NCBI GenBank assembly: GCA_037318855.1
Contig: CP134874.1
Coordinates: 1,674,598 to 1,738,597, forward strand
Origin: Candidatus Sedimenticola sp. (ex Thyasira tokunagai)
GTDB taxonomy: Bacteria > Pseudomonadota > Gammaproteobacteria > Chromatiales > Chromatiaceae
Direction of reading: 5' to 3'
Length of the DNA: 64,000 nt
Each line of letters begins with the position of its first letter. Within the stretch, counting starts at the first letter, position 1. Shown in pieces: positions 53,184 to 62,344 of the stretch. Below the pieces are notes generated by a model, which worked only from the letters and a program-made list of their open reading frames with translations, did no database searches and was not told the origin of the DNA. The position numbers were made by a program, and so were the translations under genes.

Positions 53184-53364
53184 TGGCTTTGATAATTAAC
53201 TTCCTGAAGTTCTTTCGACTATATCAGCCCTCTGCTGTGGGATATAGCGCTTGCTGTTGAGGCTTTCTTCCCCCGTTTCGGGATTGCGTGATGTTCGGTG
53301 ATAGGGTATTATCTTTCTGGTTTTATAGGGAGTTAAGTAGTTTTGACCCTATAAATAGGTAAAG

Positions 53365-53478
53365 AAACCCCAGTGCAGGGGTTTTTTTATTGGCGGGTTT
53401 GATTGTGAACCCGCTTCAGCAATGGGCGCCTGATGTGATATGGGTGCAAACTGAAGTGGGCCGTTTGGCCCATTTTTT
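53365..53478 (+). terminator. Tandem terminator-like hairpins ahead of rimP
   Basis: Three hairpins lie in a row: AACCCC/GGGGTT (53366-53383) then seven T, GCGGGTT/AACCCGC (53393-53414), and TGGGCC/GGCCCA (53457-53472) then six T, the last ending 14 bases before the rimP start. The first and third have complete intrinsic-terminator form. They could stop upstream read-through, or act as attenuators for the rimP-nusA-infB operon, whose leader is known to be controlled in other gammaproteobacteria. No tRNA gene precedes rimP here, unlike E. coli. Confidence 0.7.
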
Positions 53479-53492
53479 ATTACGGCAGGTTT

Positions 53493-53951
53493 ATGGCGAG
53501 CGCAGCGGACAGTTTGACCGAAATGATCCGGGAGACCGTTGAGCCGATGGGCTACGAGCTTGTGGGTGTCGAGTACCGCAGTCAGGGTACGGGTGGGAGC
53601 CTGTTGTGCATCTACATCGACCATACCAATGGTATCAATGTTGATGACTGTGCCAGTGTCAGCCGTCAGGTGAGCAGCGTATTCGACGTGGAAGATCCCA
53701 TTCGGGAGAATTACAGCCTGGAGGTGTCATCTCCCGGGCTGGATCGGCCGCTCTTCTCTGAGAAAGATTATGAGCGCTTTGCCGGCAGCAGAGTGAATAT
53801 CAAGCTGCGGACGAAGCTATACGAAAAACGCCGTTTTCAGGGCGTTTTGCAAGGGATTCTGGATGGTGATGTTGTTGTGGCAGTGGACGATCAGGAGTAT
53901 CGCCTACCGCTGGAACAGATCGATAAGGCACGTCTGGTGCCGGAACTCTGA
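53493..53951 (+). CDS. rimP: Ribosome maturation factor RimP
   Basis: RimP promotes 30S subunit assembly. The 152-residue protein has the family start TEMIRETVEPMGYELVGVEY, the block INVDDCASVSRQVSSVFDVE and YSLEVSSPGLDRPLF. It heads the classic rimP-nusA-infB-rbfA-truB-rpsO-pnp cluster, 16 bases upstream of nusA. Confidence 0.95.
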   Translation: MASAADSLTEMIRETVEPMGYELVGVEYRSQGTGGSLLCIYIDHTNGINVDDCASVSRQVSSVFDVEDPIRENYSLEVSSPGLDRPLFSEKDYERFAGSRVNIKLRTKLYEKRRFQGVLQGILDGDVVVAVDDQEYRLPLEQIDKARLVPEL

Positions 53952-53967
53952 TTGGGTTTAGATACAG

Positions 53968-55473
53968 ATGAATAAAGAAATTCTACTGGTAGTTGATGTC
54001 TTCTCCAATGAGAAGGATATAGAGAAAGAGATTGTCTTCCAGGCGATAGAGGCGGCGCTTGCTTCGGCCACACGCAAGAAACACGGCGGTGAAATCGATG
54101 CGCGGGTTGAGATTGATCGCGAAACAGGTGATTACTCCAGTTTCCGCCGATGGGAGGTGCTGGAAGTTCCGGATGAAGAAGAGGGTTTGAGTCCGGAGCG
54201 TCAGATACTGCTGGCTGATGCAACAGAGCAGAATCCAGATATCCAGGTAGGCGAGTTTATCGAAGAGCCGATGGAGTCAGTTGACTTCGGTCGTATTGCT
54301 GCACAAACCGCCAAGCAGGTGATTGTGCAGAAGGTACGTGAGGCCGAGCGGGCGAAGGTGGTTGAGGCCTACAAGGATCGCGTGGGTGAGCTGATCACCG
54401 GCGTGGTTAAACGGTCTGACCGGGGCAATACACTCCTTGATCTCGGTGGTAACGCAGAGGCAATTGTCCTGCGGGATGAGATGATTCAACGGGAGTCAGT
54501 ACGTACAGGTGACCGCCTGCGCGGCTATCTCTACGATGTGGTGTCAGAGTCTCGCGGCCCCCAGTTGTTTGTCAGTCGGAGTCGGCCGGAGCTGCTGCTG
54601 GAGCTGTTTAAGCTTGAAGTGCCTGAGGTGGGTGAGGGGCTGATCGATATCATTGGCGCCGCCAGGGATCCCGGGCTGCGTGCTAAAATCGCAGTGAAGA
54701 GTAATGACCAACGGATCGATCCGGTGGGTGCTTGTGTTGGTATGCGAGGCTCTCGCGTTCAGACAATCTCCAATGAACTCAACGGTGAGAGGGTGGACAT
54801 CATTCTCTGGAATGAGAATCCCGCTCAGTTTGTGATCAATGCCATGTCACCTGCGGATGTCGTCTCGATTGTTGTTGATGAAGATTCCCATAGCATGGCG
54901 GTGGCGGTTACAGAGGAGAATCTCTCCCAGGCGATTGGCCGCGGTGGTCAGAATGTTCGCCTTGCCAGTGAGCTTACAGGCTGGGAACTCAACGTGATGA
55001 ACGAAGAGGATGCCGCAGCTCAAAGTGAGACTGAAGCGCGTGAGTTGATAGATAACTTCATGGCGCAGTTGGATGTGGATGAAGAGGTCGCTACCATTTT
55101 GGTGCAGGAGGGCTTCTCAACTCTTGAAGAGGTAGCCTACGTGCCGGTTGCCGAGATGCTTGAGATTGAAGAGTTCGATCAGGATATTGTCGAGGCGCTA
55201 CGTGACCGTGCAAAAGATGTGTTCCTGACACAGGCGATTGCCAAGGAAGAGATACTCGATGGTGACGAGCCGGCTGAAGACCTGCTGACTATGGAGGGTA
55301 TGGAAAGGAAGCTAGCCTATGAGATGACGGGTATAGGTATCAAAACCATGGAAGATCTTGCTGAACAGTCGGTTGATGAACTGATGGTAATCGACGGGAT
55401 GGATGAAGAGTGGGCGGCGCAATTAATCATGACGGCTCGTGCCCCATGGTTTGCAGACGATCAGCAGGACTAG
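53968..55473 (+). CDS. nusA: Transcription termination/antitermination protein NusA
   Basis: NusA binds RNA polymerase and controls pausing and termination. The 501-residue protein shows an N-terminal RNAP-binding domain, S1 domain (about 135-200, [20 protein letters not shown]), KH domains (about 230-345, [20 protein letters not shown] and [15 protein letters not shown]) and two acidic C-terminal repeats (about 365-430 and 440-495) as in E. coli-type NusA. ATG 53968. Confidence 0.95.
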   Translation: MNKEILLVVDVFSNEKDIEKEIVFQAIEAALASATRKKHGGEIDARVEIDRETGDYSSFRRWEVLEVPDEEEGLSPERQILLADATEQNPDIQVGEFIEEPMESVDFGRIAAQTAKQVIVQKVREAERAKVVEAYKDRVGELITGVVKRSDRGNTLLDLGGNAEAIVLRDEMIQRESVRTGDRLRGYLYDVVSESRGPQLFVSRSRPELLLELFKLEVPEVGEGLIDIIGAARDPGLRAKIAVKSNDQRIDPVGACVGMRGSRVQTISNELNGERVDIILWNENPAQFVINAMSPADVVSIVVDEDSHSMAVAVTEENLSQAIGRGGQNVRLASELTGWELNVMNEEDAAAQSETEARELIDNFMAQLDVDEEVATILVQEGFSTLEEVAYVPVAEMLEIEEFDQDIVEALRDRAKDVFLTQAIAKEEILDGDEPAEDLLTMEGMERKLAYEMTGIGIKTMEDLAEQSVDELMVIDGMDEEWAAQLIMTARAPWFADDQQD

Positions 55474-55496
55474 GGCTTCCGGGAGGTCCAATCGCA

Positions 55497-58136
55497 ATGA
55501 GTGATGTAACGGTAAAACAGCTAGCCTCTGACGTGAAAATTCCGGAAGAGGTTCTTCTGGCACAGCTGAAAGAGGCGGGCGTGTCAAAAAGCGCCAGTGA
55601 CGATCTAGTCAATGAGTCTGAAAAGGCCAAGTTGCTGGCTCATTTGCGCACAAGCCACGGCAAAAAAGGTGGTGCGTCAACTGCAGGTGGCAAGAAGATT
55701 ACCCTTAAGCGCAAAACAGTCAGCGAGCTGCAGCAGCCCTCAACGGGTGGTCGCGCTCCCACACGTGGATCGGTTGGTCGAACCAGTAAAACGGTGAGTG
55801 TCGAGGTGCGCCGTAAGCGGACTATCGGCAAGCGTACAACGCACAGTGAGCAGGAGCATATCCAGCAAGAAGCTGAGGCGGCACGCAAAGCACTGGCTGA
55901 ACAGGCGGAGCAGCGGCGTCAGATCGAAGCTGAGGACAGCGCCCGTCGTGAAGCCGAAGATGCAAGACGGCTTGCTGAAGAGAGTGGTGGTGCTGAACAG
56001 GTGGCACTAAAACTCAAAGCTGAGGAGGCTGCAGCCGCTGAAGAGATAAAACGCAAGACAGAGGAAGAGGCTGCACGCATCAAGGAAGAGGAGGCTCGCC
56101 AAAAAGCGGCTGAAGAGGCCAAGCTGCAGGAAGAGGAGAAGGCTAAGAAAGCTCAGGTTGAGCAGCAGAGCCAAGCTGTAGCCGAGGAGAAAACCGGTAA
56201 GAAGGGTGCTCATCGTAAGGATGAGCGTCCAGCTGCCGGGCGTGAGAATAAGCCTAAGGGGCGTAAAGAGTTGCACGTTACTGCCGGCAAACGTGGTCGT
56301 CGTAAGGGTAAACAGGTACGCCACAAGGCTGTGCCTGATCGTGAAGCTGAGCACGGTTTTGTTAAGCCCACCGCACCGGTGGTGCGTGAGATTCAAATTC
56401 CTGAAAGTATCACCGTGGCTGATCTCGCCATGGAGATGTCAGTGAAGGCGGCGGCTGTTATTAAGGAACTGATGAAGATGGGCATGATGGTTACCATCAA
56501 CCAGCCCCTGGATCGCGATACTGCGACCCTGGTGGTGGAAGAGATGGGCCACAAAGCCGTCGACAGGGTAGAGCAGGACATTGAGGCCGATGTCATCAGC
56601 TCGATCAACGAAGACCAAGGTGATGAGGTGCCCCGTGCGCCGGTGGTCACCATTATGGGTCACGTAGATCACGGTAAAACCTCACTACTGGACCATATTC
56701 GCAGTACGCGTGTCGCCTCCGGCGAGGCGGGTGGTATTACCCAGCATATCGGTGCCTACCATGTAGAGACCGGACACGGCATGATCTCCTTCCTGGATAC
56801 TCCGGGACACGCTGCGTTCTCCGCAATGCGTGCTCGTGGTGCCGAAGTCACCGATATCGTTATCCTGGTAGTGGCTGCAGATGATGGTGTCAAGCCTCAG
56901 ACCATTGAGGCGATCCAGCACTCCAAAGCATCGGGTGTACCGATAATTATTGCCGTCAACAAGATGGATAAGGAAGAGGCGAACCCGGACAAGGTGATGC
57001 AGGAGCTTTCTCAGCATGAGGTGATTCCGGAAAGCTGGGGCGGTGATACCATGTTTGTCAATGTATCGGCCAAAACCGGTCTGGGTATTGATGAGCTGCT
57101 TGATGCAATTCTGCTGCAGTCAGAGGTGTTGGAGCTGAGGGCGGTTGACAGTGGGCCCGCCAAAGGCATTGTGGTTGAGTCCAGTCTCGATAAGGGACGG
57201 GGTGCTGTGGCCACGGTTCTGATTCAGTCCGGTACCCTTAGCAAAGGCGATATGCTGGTTAGTGGTCAGGAGTTTGGCCGCGTCCGCGCCCTGCTGGACG
57301 AAAACCGTAAACAGATTCAGAGTGCCGGCCCATCGATCCCGGTTGAGATCCTCGGCCTCTCCGGTGTGCCCAATGCGGGTGATGACGTCCTGGTGGTGGC
57401 CAACGAACGCAAAGCGCGTGAGCTTGCCGAAATGCGACAGGAGAAAAATCGAGACAGTCGTATGGCAGCTCAGAAAGCAGCCAAGCTGGATGAGTTCTTT
57501 GCGACGATGAGTGAAGGCAAGGTCGACTACGTTAACCTGATTATCAAGGCTGATGTACAGGGCAGTGTCGAGGCGTTGCGTGAATCGTTGACCAAGCTTT
57601 CCACTGACGAAGTGGCTGTAAAAGTGGTCGCGGCGACGGTCGGTGGTATCAATGAGTCAGATGTCAATCTGGCCGTGACCTCAAACGCCTTTATTATCGG
57701 CTTCAATGTACGTGCCGATGCCACAGCACGTAGATCGGCTGAGGATAAGGGTGTTGACCTGCGTTATTACAGCATCATCTACGAAGCAATCGATGATGTG
57801 AAACAGGCACTCTCCGGCTTGTTGTCACCCGAGGTGCGGGAAGAGATTATGGGCCTTGCCGAGGTACGCGATGTCTTTCGTTCATCCAAGCTTGGTGCAA
57901 TTGCCGGCTGTATGGTGATTGAGGGTGCGGTTAAACGTAGCCTGCCAATTCGCGTTCTGCGCGATAATGTGGTGATCTACGAAGGAGAGCTGGAGTCACT
58001 GCGCAGGCACAAGGATGAAGCCACTGAAGTAAAGGTTGGCACAGAGTGCGGTATCGGTGTGAAGAACTACAACGATGTCAAAGCCGGTGATCAAATTGAG
58101 GTCTACGAGCGCCACGAAGTGGCTCGGGAACTCTGA
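55497..58136 (+). CDS. infB: Translation initiation factor IF-2
   Basis: IF-2 is the GTPase that brings initiator tRNA to the ribosome. The 879-residue protein starts at ATG 55497 (GGGAGG ten bases upstream) with the winged IF2_N segment [20 protein letters not shown], then a long Lys/Glu/Ala linker (about residues 120-250) and the GTPase core: GHVDHGKT (about 386-393), DTPGH, and NKMD. The EF-Tu-like domains and the C-terminal C2 domain follow. The 29-codon extension upstream of 55497 reads through the nusA end and is not used. Confidence 0.95.
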   Translation: MSDVTVKQLASDVKIPEEVLLAQLKEAGVSKSASDDLVNESEKAKLLAHLRTSHGKKGGASTAGGKKITLKRKTVSELQQPSTGGRAPTRGSVGRTSKTVSVEVRRKRTIGKRTTHSEQEHIQQEAEAARKALAEQAEQRRQIEAEDSARREAEDARRLAEESGGAEQVALKLKAEEAAAAEEIKRKTEEEAARIKEEEARQKAAEEAKLQEEEKAKKAQVEQQSQAVAEEKTGKKGAHRKDERPAAGRENKPKGRKELHVTAGKRGRRKGKQVRHKAVPDREAEHGFVKPTAPVVREIQIPESITVADLAMEMSVKAAAVIKELMKMGMMVTINQPLDRDTATLVVEEMGHKAVDRVEQDIEADVISSINEDQGDEVPRAPVVTIMGHVDHGKTSLLDHIRSTRVASGEAGGITQHIGAYHVETGHGMISFLDTPGHAAFSAMRARGAEVTDIVILVVAADDGVKPQTIEAIQHSKASGVPIIIAVNKMDKEEANPDKVMQELSQHEVIPESWGGDTMFVNVSAKTGLGIDELLDAILLQSEVLELRAVDSGPAKGIVVESSLDKGRGAVATVLIQSGTLSKGDMLVSGQEFGRVRALLDENRKQIQSAGPSIPVEILGLSGVPNAGDDVLVVANERKARELAEMRQEKNRDSRMAAQKAAKLDEFFATMSEGKVDYVNLIIKADVQGSVEALRESLTKLSTDEVAVKVVAATVGGINESDVNLAVTSNAFIIGFNVRADATARRSAEDKGVDLRYYSIIYEAIDDVKQALSGLLSPEVREEIMGLAEVRDVFRSSKLGAIAGCMVIEGAVKRSLPIRVLRDNVVIYEGELESLRRHKDEATEVKVGTECGIGVKNYNDVKAGDQIEVYERHEVAREL

Positions 58137-58157
58137 TAGAAATCGACCGGTAAAAAG

Positions 58158-58523
58158 ATGGCACGTGAGTTTAACAGGACCGACCGGGTCGGTTCACAGA
58201 TGCAGCGCGAGTTGGCTGAACTGGTTCGCACAGAACTGGAGGGTCAACGGCTCGGTATGGTGACAATCCAGGCTGTACAAGTGGTCCGGGATTTCTCCCA
58301 CGCCAAAGTCTTTTTCACCACCATGGGGGGTGAACTGGGCAAGGCAGAGGCCACCAAAGTACTGAAACAGGCGGCGCCCACTCTGCGTTATCAACTGGGG
58401 CGTCGTATGCGTCTGCGCACCATCCCTGAACTGCATTTTGTTCATGATGATTCGATAGAGCAGGGTAGCCGACTCTCGGCTCTCATCGAACAAGCCGTCG
58501 AATCTGACGAATCCAACAAGTGA
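58158..58523 (+). CDS. rbfA: Ribosome-binding factor A
   Basis: RbfA helps mature 16S rRNA on the 30S subunit. The 121-residue protein carries the KH-type pattern FNRTDRVGSQMQRELAELVR, AKVFFTTMG and the end LRTIPELHFVHDDSIEQGSR. ATG 58158, 21 bases after infB; it precedes truB by seven bases. Confidence 0.95.
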   Translation: MAREFNRTDRVGSQMQRELAELVRTELEGQRLGMVTIQAVQVVRDFSHAKVFFTTMGGELGKAEATKVLKQAAPTLRYQLGRRMRLRTIPELHFVHDDSIEQGSRLSALIEQAVESDESNK

Positions 58524-58530
58524 GTAACTA

Positions 58531-59439
58531 ATGGGGCGACGCCGTCAACGGGGCCGTAATGTGCAGGGTATTCTGCTGCTTGATAAGCCGCTGGGAGAGA
58601 GCTCCAATAGCGCTTTGCAGAAGGTAAAAACCCTTTTCTTCGCTATGAAAGCGGGACATACCGGCAGCCTGGATCCTCTGGCGACCGGGCTTCTGCCTAT
58701 CTGTTTCGGTGGTGCGACCAAGATATCCGCTTTTCTGCTCGATGCCGATAAGCGCTATACGGTAAAAGTGAAGCTGGGTGCTACCACTGCTACTGGCGAT
58801 ACTGAGGGTGAGATTCTTGAAACCCGTAGCACCGACAGCATCAATGAGGCGGATGTAGTTGCCGCGCTTGAGCGTTTTGTTGGTGAAATACAGCAGATCC
58901 CCCCCATGTATTCCGCTCTCAAACACAAGGGCGAACGTCTCTATAAACTAGCCCGGGAAGGCAAAGTGGTGGAGCGTGAGCCGCGCACTGTGACTATTCA
59001 CAGTTTGACTCTTCTAAGCAGCTCACTGCCGGAGTTTGACCTGGATGTTCACTGCAGTAAGGGTACCTATGTGCGTACCCTGGCGGAGGATATTGGTGAA
59101 GTACTGGGTTGTGGCGCCCATGTCACCGCGCTGAGGCGTACTGCTGTGGGGCCCTTCGATGGCACCGGCATGGTCGATATGTCTACTGTGGAGAGCTATC
59201 GTGAGGAGACTGGGAACTCACTCGATGAGCTGCTGCTTCCAGTAGACAGTGCCTTGGGTGACTGGCCTGAAATACATCTCAACAGTGACAGCGCATACTA
59301 TCTTAAGATGGGACAACCTGTGGTTGTTCCGAAAGCACCTACCAGTGGCTGGGTGCGGCTATATGATGATAAAGAGGCCTTTATCGGTGTTGGCCAAATA
59401 GAAGATGACGGTAAGGTGGCTCCACGGCGTTTGATCTGA
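58531..59439 (+). CDS. truB: tRNA pseudouridine synthase B
   Basis: TruB makes pseudouridine 55 in the T loop of tRNAs. The 302-residue protein has the catalytic block HTGSLDPLATGLLPICFG (nucleophile Asp in SLDP), YTVKVKLGATTATGDTEGEI and the KGTYVRTLAEDIGE segment. The C-terminal part (about 240-302) is the usual TruB tail. It is in the translation operon. Confidence 0.95.
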   Translation: MGRRRQRGRNVQGILLLDKPLGESSNSALQKVKTLFFAMKAGHTGSLDPLATGLLPICFGGATKISAFLLDADKRYTVKVKLGATTATGDTEGEILETRSTDSINEADVVAALERFVGEIQQIPPMYSALKHKGERLYKLAREGKVVEREPRTVTIHSLTLLSSSLPEFDLDVHCSKGTYVRTLAEDIGEVLGCGAHVTALRRTAVGPFDGTGMVDMSTVESYREETGNSLDELLLPVDSALGDWPEIHLNSDSAYYLKMGQPVVVPKAPTSGWVRLYDDKEAFIGVGQIEDDGKVAPRRLI

Positions 59440-59603
59440 CAGCTAAAACCCATCATAATCTTGCTCCCGCTCTCTCATAGCCCTGCATTTGGCAGTAGGA
59501 GAGGGGAAAACCTTTTCAAAATCGTGAAGGTGATCTGTCCACAGCCTGAACCCATTGTCGGGTGTGGATCTTTAATTTAATTCAAACAGTGAGGACTGAA
59601 ACA

Positions 59604-59873
59604 ATGGCTATGAATGCAGAACAGAAAAAAGCAGTGGTTGAAGAGTATGCAACCGCTCCCGGTGATACCGGTTCCCCGGAAGTACAGGTGGCGCTGCTGA
59701 CCAGCCGCATCAACGAACTGACCGAACATTTTGCCGACCATAAGCACGATCACCACTCCCGCCGTGGGCTGGTACGTATGGTTAACTCTCGCCGCAAGCT
59801 GCTGGACTATCTGAAATCCAAGGATGGTGAACGTTATCGCTCCTTGATCTCTCGCCTTGGCCTGCGCCGTTAA
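59604..59873 (+). CDS. rpsO: 30S ribosomal protein S15
   Basis: S15 binds 16S rRNA early in assembly. The 89-residue protein starts at ATG 59604 ([20 protein letters not shown]), with GAGGA eight bases upstream, and has the helical [20 protein letters not shown] and [20 protein letters not shown] blocks. The 164-base gap before it may hold the S15 promoter and autoregulatory leader. Confidence 0.96.
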   Translation: MAMNAEQKKAVVEEYATAPGDTGSPEVQVALLTSRINELTEHFADHKHDHHSRRGLVRMVNSRRKLLDYLKSKDGERYRSLISRLGLRR

Positions 59874-59902
59874 TCCACTCTTCCCCAATTGAGGACACTG
59901 AT

Positions 59903-61993
59903 GTGACTCCGATCAAGAAAGAATTTCAGTACGGCGAACACAAAGTCACCATAGAGACTGGTGAGATTGCCCGTCAGGCGGACGGCGCGATTATGATCGA
60001 TATGGGTGGTACCGTGGTGCAGTGCACCGTGGTGGGCTCCAAACGGCCAATGGAAGGGCGGGATTTTTTCCCTCTCACCGTTGACTACCAGGAGAAGACC
60101 TATGCCGCGGGCAAGATTCCCGGTGGCTTCTTCCGCCGCGAAGGGCGTCCGGCGGAGAAGGAGGTCCTTACCTGCCGACTAATCGATCGCCCGATTCGTC
60201 CACTCTTCCCCAAGGGTTACACTAATGAGACTCAGATCATCTGTACGGTTATGTCTCTTAACCCGGAAGTTGATCCTGAGATTCCTTCACTGATCGGTGT
60301 TTCAGCTGCACTCTCAATCTCCGGTCTGCCATTCCAGGGCCCTGTGGGTGCTGCCCGTGTCGGTTATAAGGATGGCAACTACCTCCTCAATCAACCCTGC
60401 ACCGGTCTCAATGAGACCACCGATCTGGATCTGATTGTTGCCGGTACCGAAGAAGCGGTTCTGATGGTCGAATCTGAGGCTAGTGAACTCTCCGAGGAAG
60501 TGATGCTGGGCGCTGTGATCTTTGGTCACGAACAGATGCAGACCGCTATCCAGGCGATCAAGGAGCTGGCAGCCGAGGTGGGTAAAGAGGTTCAAGTCTT
60601 CGAATCACCGGCAGAGGATGCAGACCTGGCCGCAGCAGTAGAGGCCGCAGCCGGTACTGCCATGACTGAGGCTTATACCATTGCCGATAAAATGGATCGT
60701 TATGCTAGTACCGATGCTGTCGCCGACGAAACGATCAAGGCACTGTGTAGCGGCGAAGATTCACAGTGGGGGGCAGCTGAAGTAGGTGCTTCTCTCGATA
60801 AGCTGAAGAAGCGGATCGTACGCAGCCGTATTCTCAACGGTGAGCCACGTATCGATGGTCGTGATACCCGCACCGTACGTCCTATTTTCGTGCGTACCGG
60901 TGTACTGCCGCGTACCCATGGTTCCGCTCTGTTTACACGTGGTGAGACCCAGGCGCTGGTTGTTACCACGCTCGGCACCGAGCGTGACTCACAGATCATT
61001 GATGCGCTGGAAGGTTCCTACCGCGAACCTTTCATGCTGCACTACAACTTCCCTCCCTTCAGTGTGGGTGAGACAGGCCGTGTCGGCACCCCTAAACGGC
61101 GTGAAATCGGTCACGGTCGTCTGGCCAAACGTGGTGTGCTCTCTTGTATGCCCACTATGGAGGAGTTCCCATATTCGATTCGTGTGGTCTCTGAGATTAC
61201 CGAGTCCAATGGTTCATCCTCAATGGCCTCTGTCTGCGGTACCTCTCTCTCTCTGATGGATGCCGGTGTGCCGATTAAATCACCAATGGCCGGTGTTGCA
61301 ATGGGTCTGATTAAGGAGGGCGATCAGTTTGCCGTTCTTACCGATATCCTGGGTGATGAAGATCACCTCGGTGATATGGACTTCAAAGTGGCCGGTAGTG
61401 TTAACGGCATCAATGCATTGCAGATGGATATTAAGATCAACGGTATCACCAATCAGATCATGGAAGTTGCTCTTGATCAGGCAAAAGAGGGTCGTTTGCA
61501 CATCCTTGATGAGATGAATAAAGCGATCTCTGCACCTCGCGAAGAGATGTCCGAATACGCTCCACGTATCATCACCTTCAAGATTGATCCGGACAAGATT
61601 CGTGATGTCATCGGTAAGGGTGGTACCACCATCCGTTCCATCTGCGAAGAGACCGGTGCTACCGTCGATGTGACCGATGATGGAATGGTCAAGGTATTCT
61701 CTGTCGACAAAGCGGCGGGTGAGGATGCGCGTAAGCGTATCGAGCTGATTACCGCCGATGTTGAAGTGGGTACCATCTACGAAGGTAAAGTTGCCCGTCT
61801 TATGGACTTCGGTGCTTTCGTTACTATCCTTCCCGGCCGTGACGGCTTGGTTCATATCTCCCAGATCTGCGAAGAGCGGGTTGAGAAGGTGAGCGATAAA
61901 CTCTCGGAAGGTGATGTGGTCAAGGTCAAAGTGCTGGAAGTGGACAAGCAGGGTCGTGTTCGTCTCAGCATGAAAGCAGTGGAAGAGGGTTGA
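59903..61993 (+). CDS. pnp: Polyribonucleotide nucleotidyltransferase
   Basis: PNPase degrades RNA 3'-5' by phosphorolysis and is part of the degradosome. The 696-residue protein has two RNase PH domains (about 10-140 and 310-545, [28 protein letters not shown]-like [19 protein letters not shown]), a KH domain (about 555-615, [20 protein letters not shown]) and an S1 domain (about 620-690, [20 protein letters not shown]). The start is GTG 59903 with GAGGA seven bases upstream. Follows rpsO as in most gammaproteobacteria. Confidence 0.95.
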   Translation: MTPIKKEFQYGEHKVTIETGEIARQADGAIMIDMGGTVVQCTVVGSKRPMEGRDFFPLTVDYQEKTYAAGKIPGGFFRREGRPAEKEVLTCRLIDRPIRPLFPKGYTNETQIICTVMSLNPEVDPEIPSLIGVSAALSISGLPFQGPVGAARVGYKDGNYLLNQPCTGLNETTDLDLIVAGTEEAVLMVESEASELSEEVMLGAVIFGHEQMQTAIQAIKELAAEVGKEVQVFESPAEDADLAAAVEAAAGTAMTEAYTIADKMDRYASTDAVADETIKALCSGEDSQWGAAEVGASLDKLKKRIVRSRILNGEPRIDGRDTRTVRPIFVRTGVLPRTHGSALFTRGETQALVVTTLGTERDSQIIDALEGSYREPFMLHYNFPPFSVGETGRVGTPKRREIGHGRLAKRGVLSCMPTMEEFPYSIRVVSEITESNGSSSMASVCGTSLSLMDAGVPIKSPMAGVAMGLIKEGDQFAVLTDILGDEDHLGDMDFKVAGSVNGINALQMDIKINGITNQIMEVALDQAKEGRLHILDEMNKAISAPREEMSEYAPRIITFKIDPDKIRDVIGKGGTTIRSICEETGATVDVTDDGMVKVFSVDKAAGEDARKRIELITADVEVGTIYEGKVARLMDFGAFVTILPGRDGLVHISQICEERVEKVSDKLSEGDVVKVKVLEVDKQGRVRLSMKAVEEG

Positions 61994-62072
61994 GGCGATG
62001 GCCTGAATCAACTTTAGCTGAATAGAAAATTATTTTCCTGGAATCCTATCCCACACAGCCGTCACCGGTGAT

Positions 62073-62149
62073 GTAGGAGCGCCGCCCTCGGCGCGATGGG
62101 ATCTGGCAAGGCGGTGCAACGTTCATCGCCCCGAGGGCGGGGCTCCTAC
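62073..62149. repeat. REP-like inverted pair
   Basis: GTAGGAGCGCCGCCCTCGGC (62073 onward) is mirrored by GCCCCGAGGGCGGGGCTCCT ending in AC at 62149, about 30 bases apart. The layout equals the unit at 961-1043, sharing GTAGGAGC and its inverse ends. It lies between pnp and the ABC exporter gene. Confidence 0.75.
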
Positions 62150-62186
62150 AGGTGATATTAAGGTTACGGAAGCGAATTCTGTTTAA

Positions 62187-62344
62187 CTAGTGCCCGTCCA
62201 GAAACACAAAAAGCGGAACGCAGAGAACACAGAGAAGCGCAGAGGGCGCGGAGAAAAGCTTTACTATTCAACAACACTCTGCGCACTCTGCTTCCCTTTG
62301 CGATCTCTGCGTCCAAAAAAGTGCTGTTTCTGACCGGATACTAG
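62187..62344. mobile_element. 158-bp MITE-like repeat at the end of the ABC exporter gene
   Basis: CTAGTGCCCGTCCAGAAACA at 62187 and TGTTTCTGACCGGATACTAG ending at 62344 are inverted (16 of 20 positions), both with outer CTAG. Internally it has CGCAGAG-type repeats and GCGCAGAGGGCGCGGAGA, which also occurs at 28233-28250. The right CTAG supplies the stop codon (TAG) of the ABC exporter. No coding content. Confidence 0.65.

Noticed and set aside
53184..53492. tRNA gene upstream of rimP as in E. coli
   Set aside because: Hairpins there are short terminator-type structures; no T-loop GTTC.A or CCA-adjacent acceptor stem could be built.
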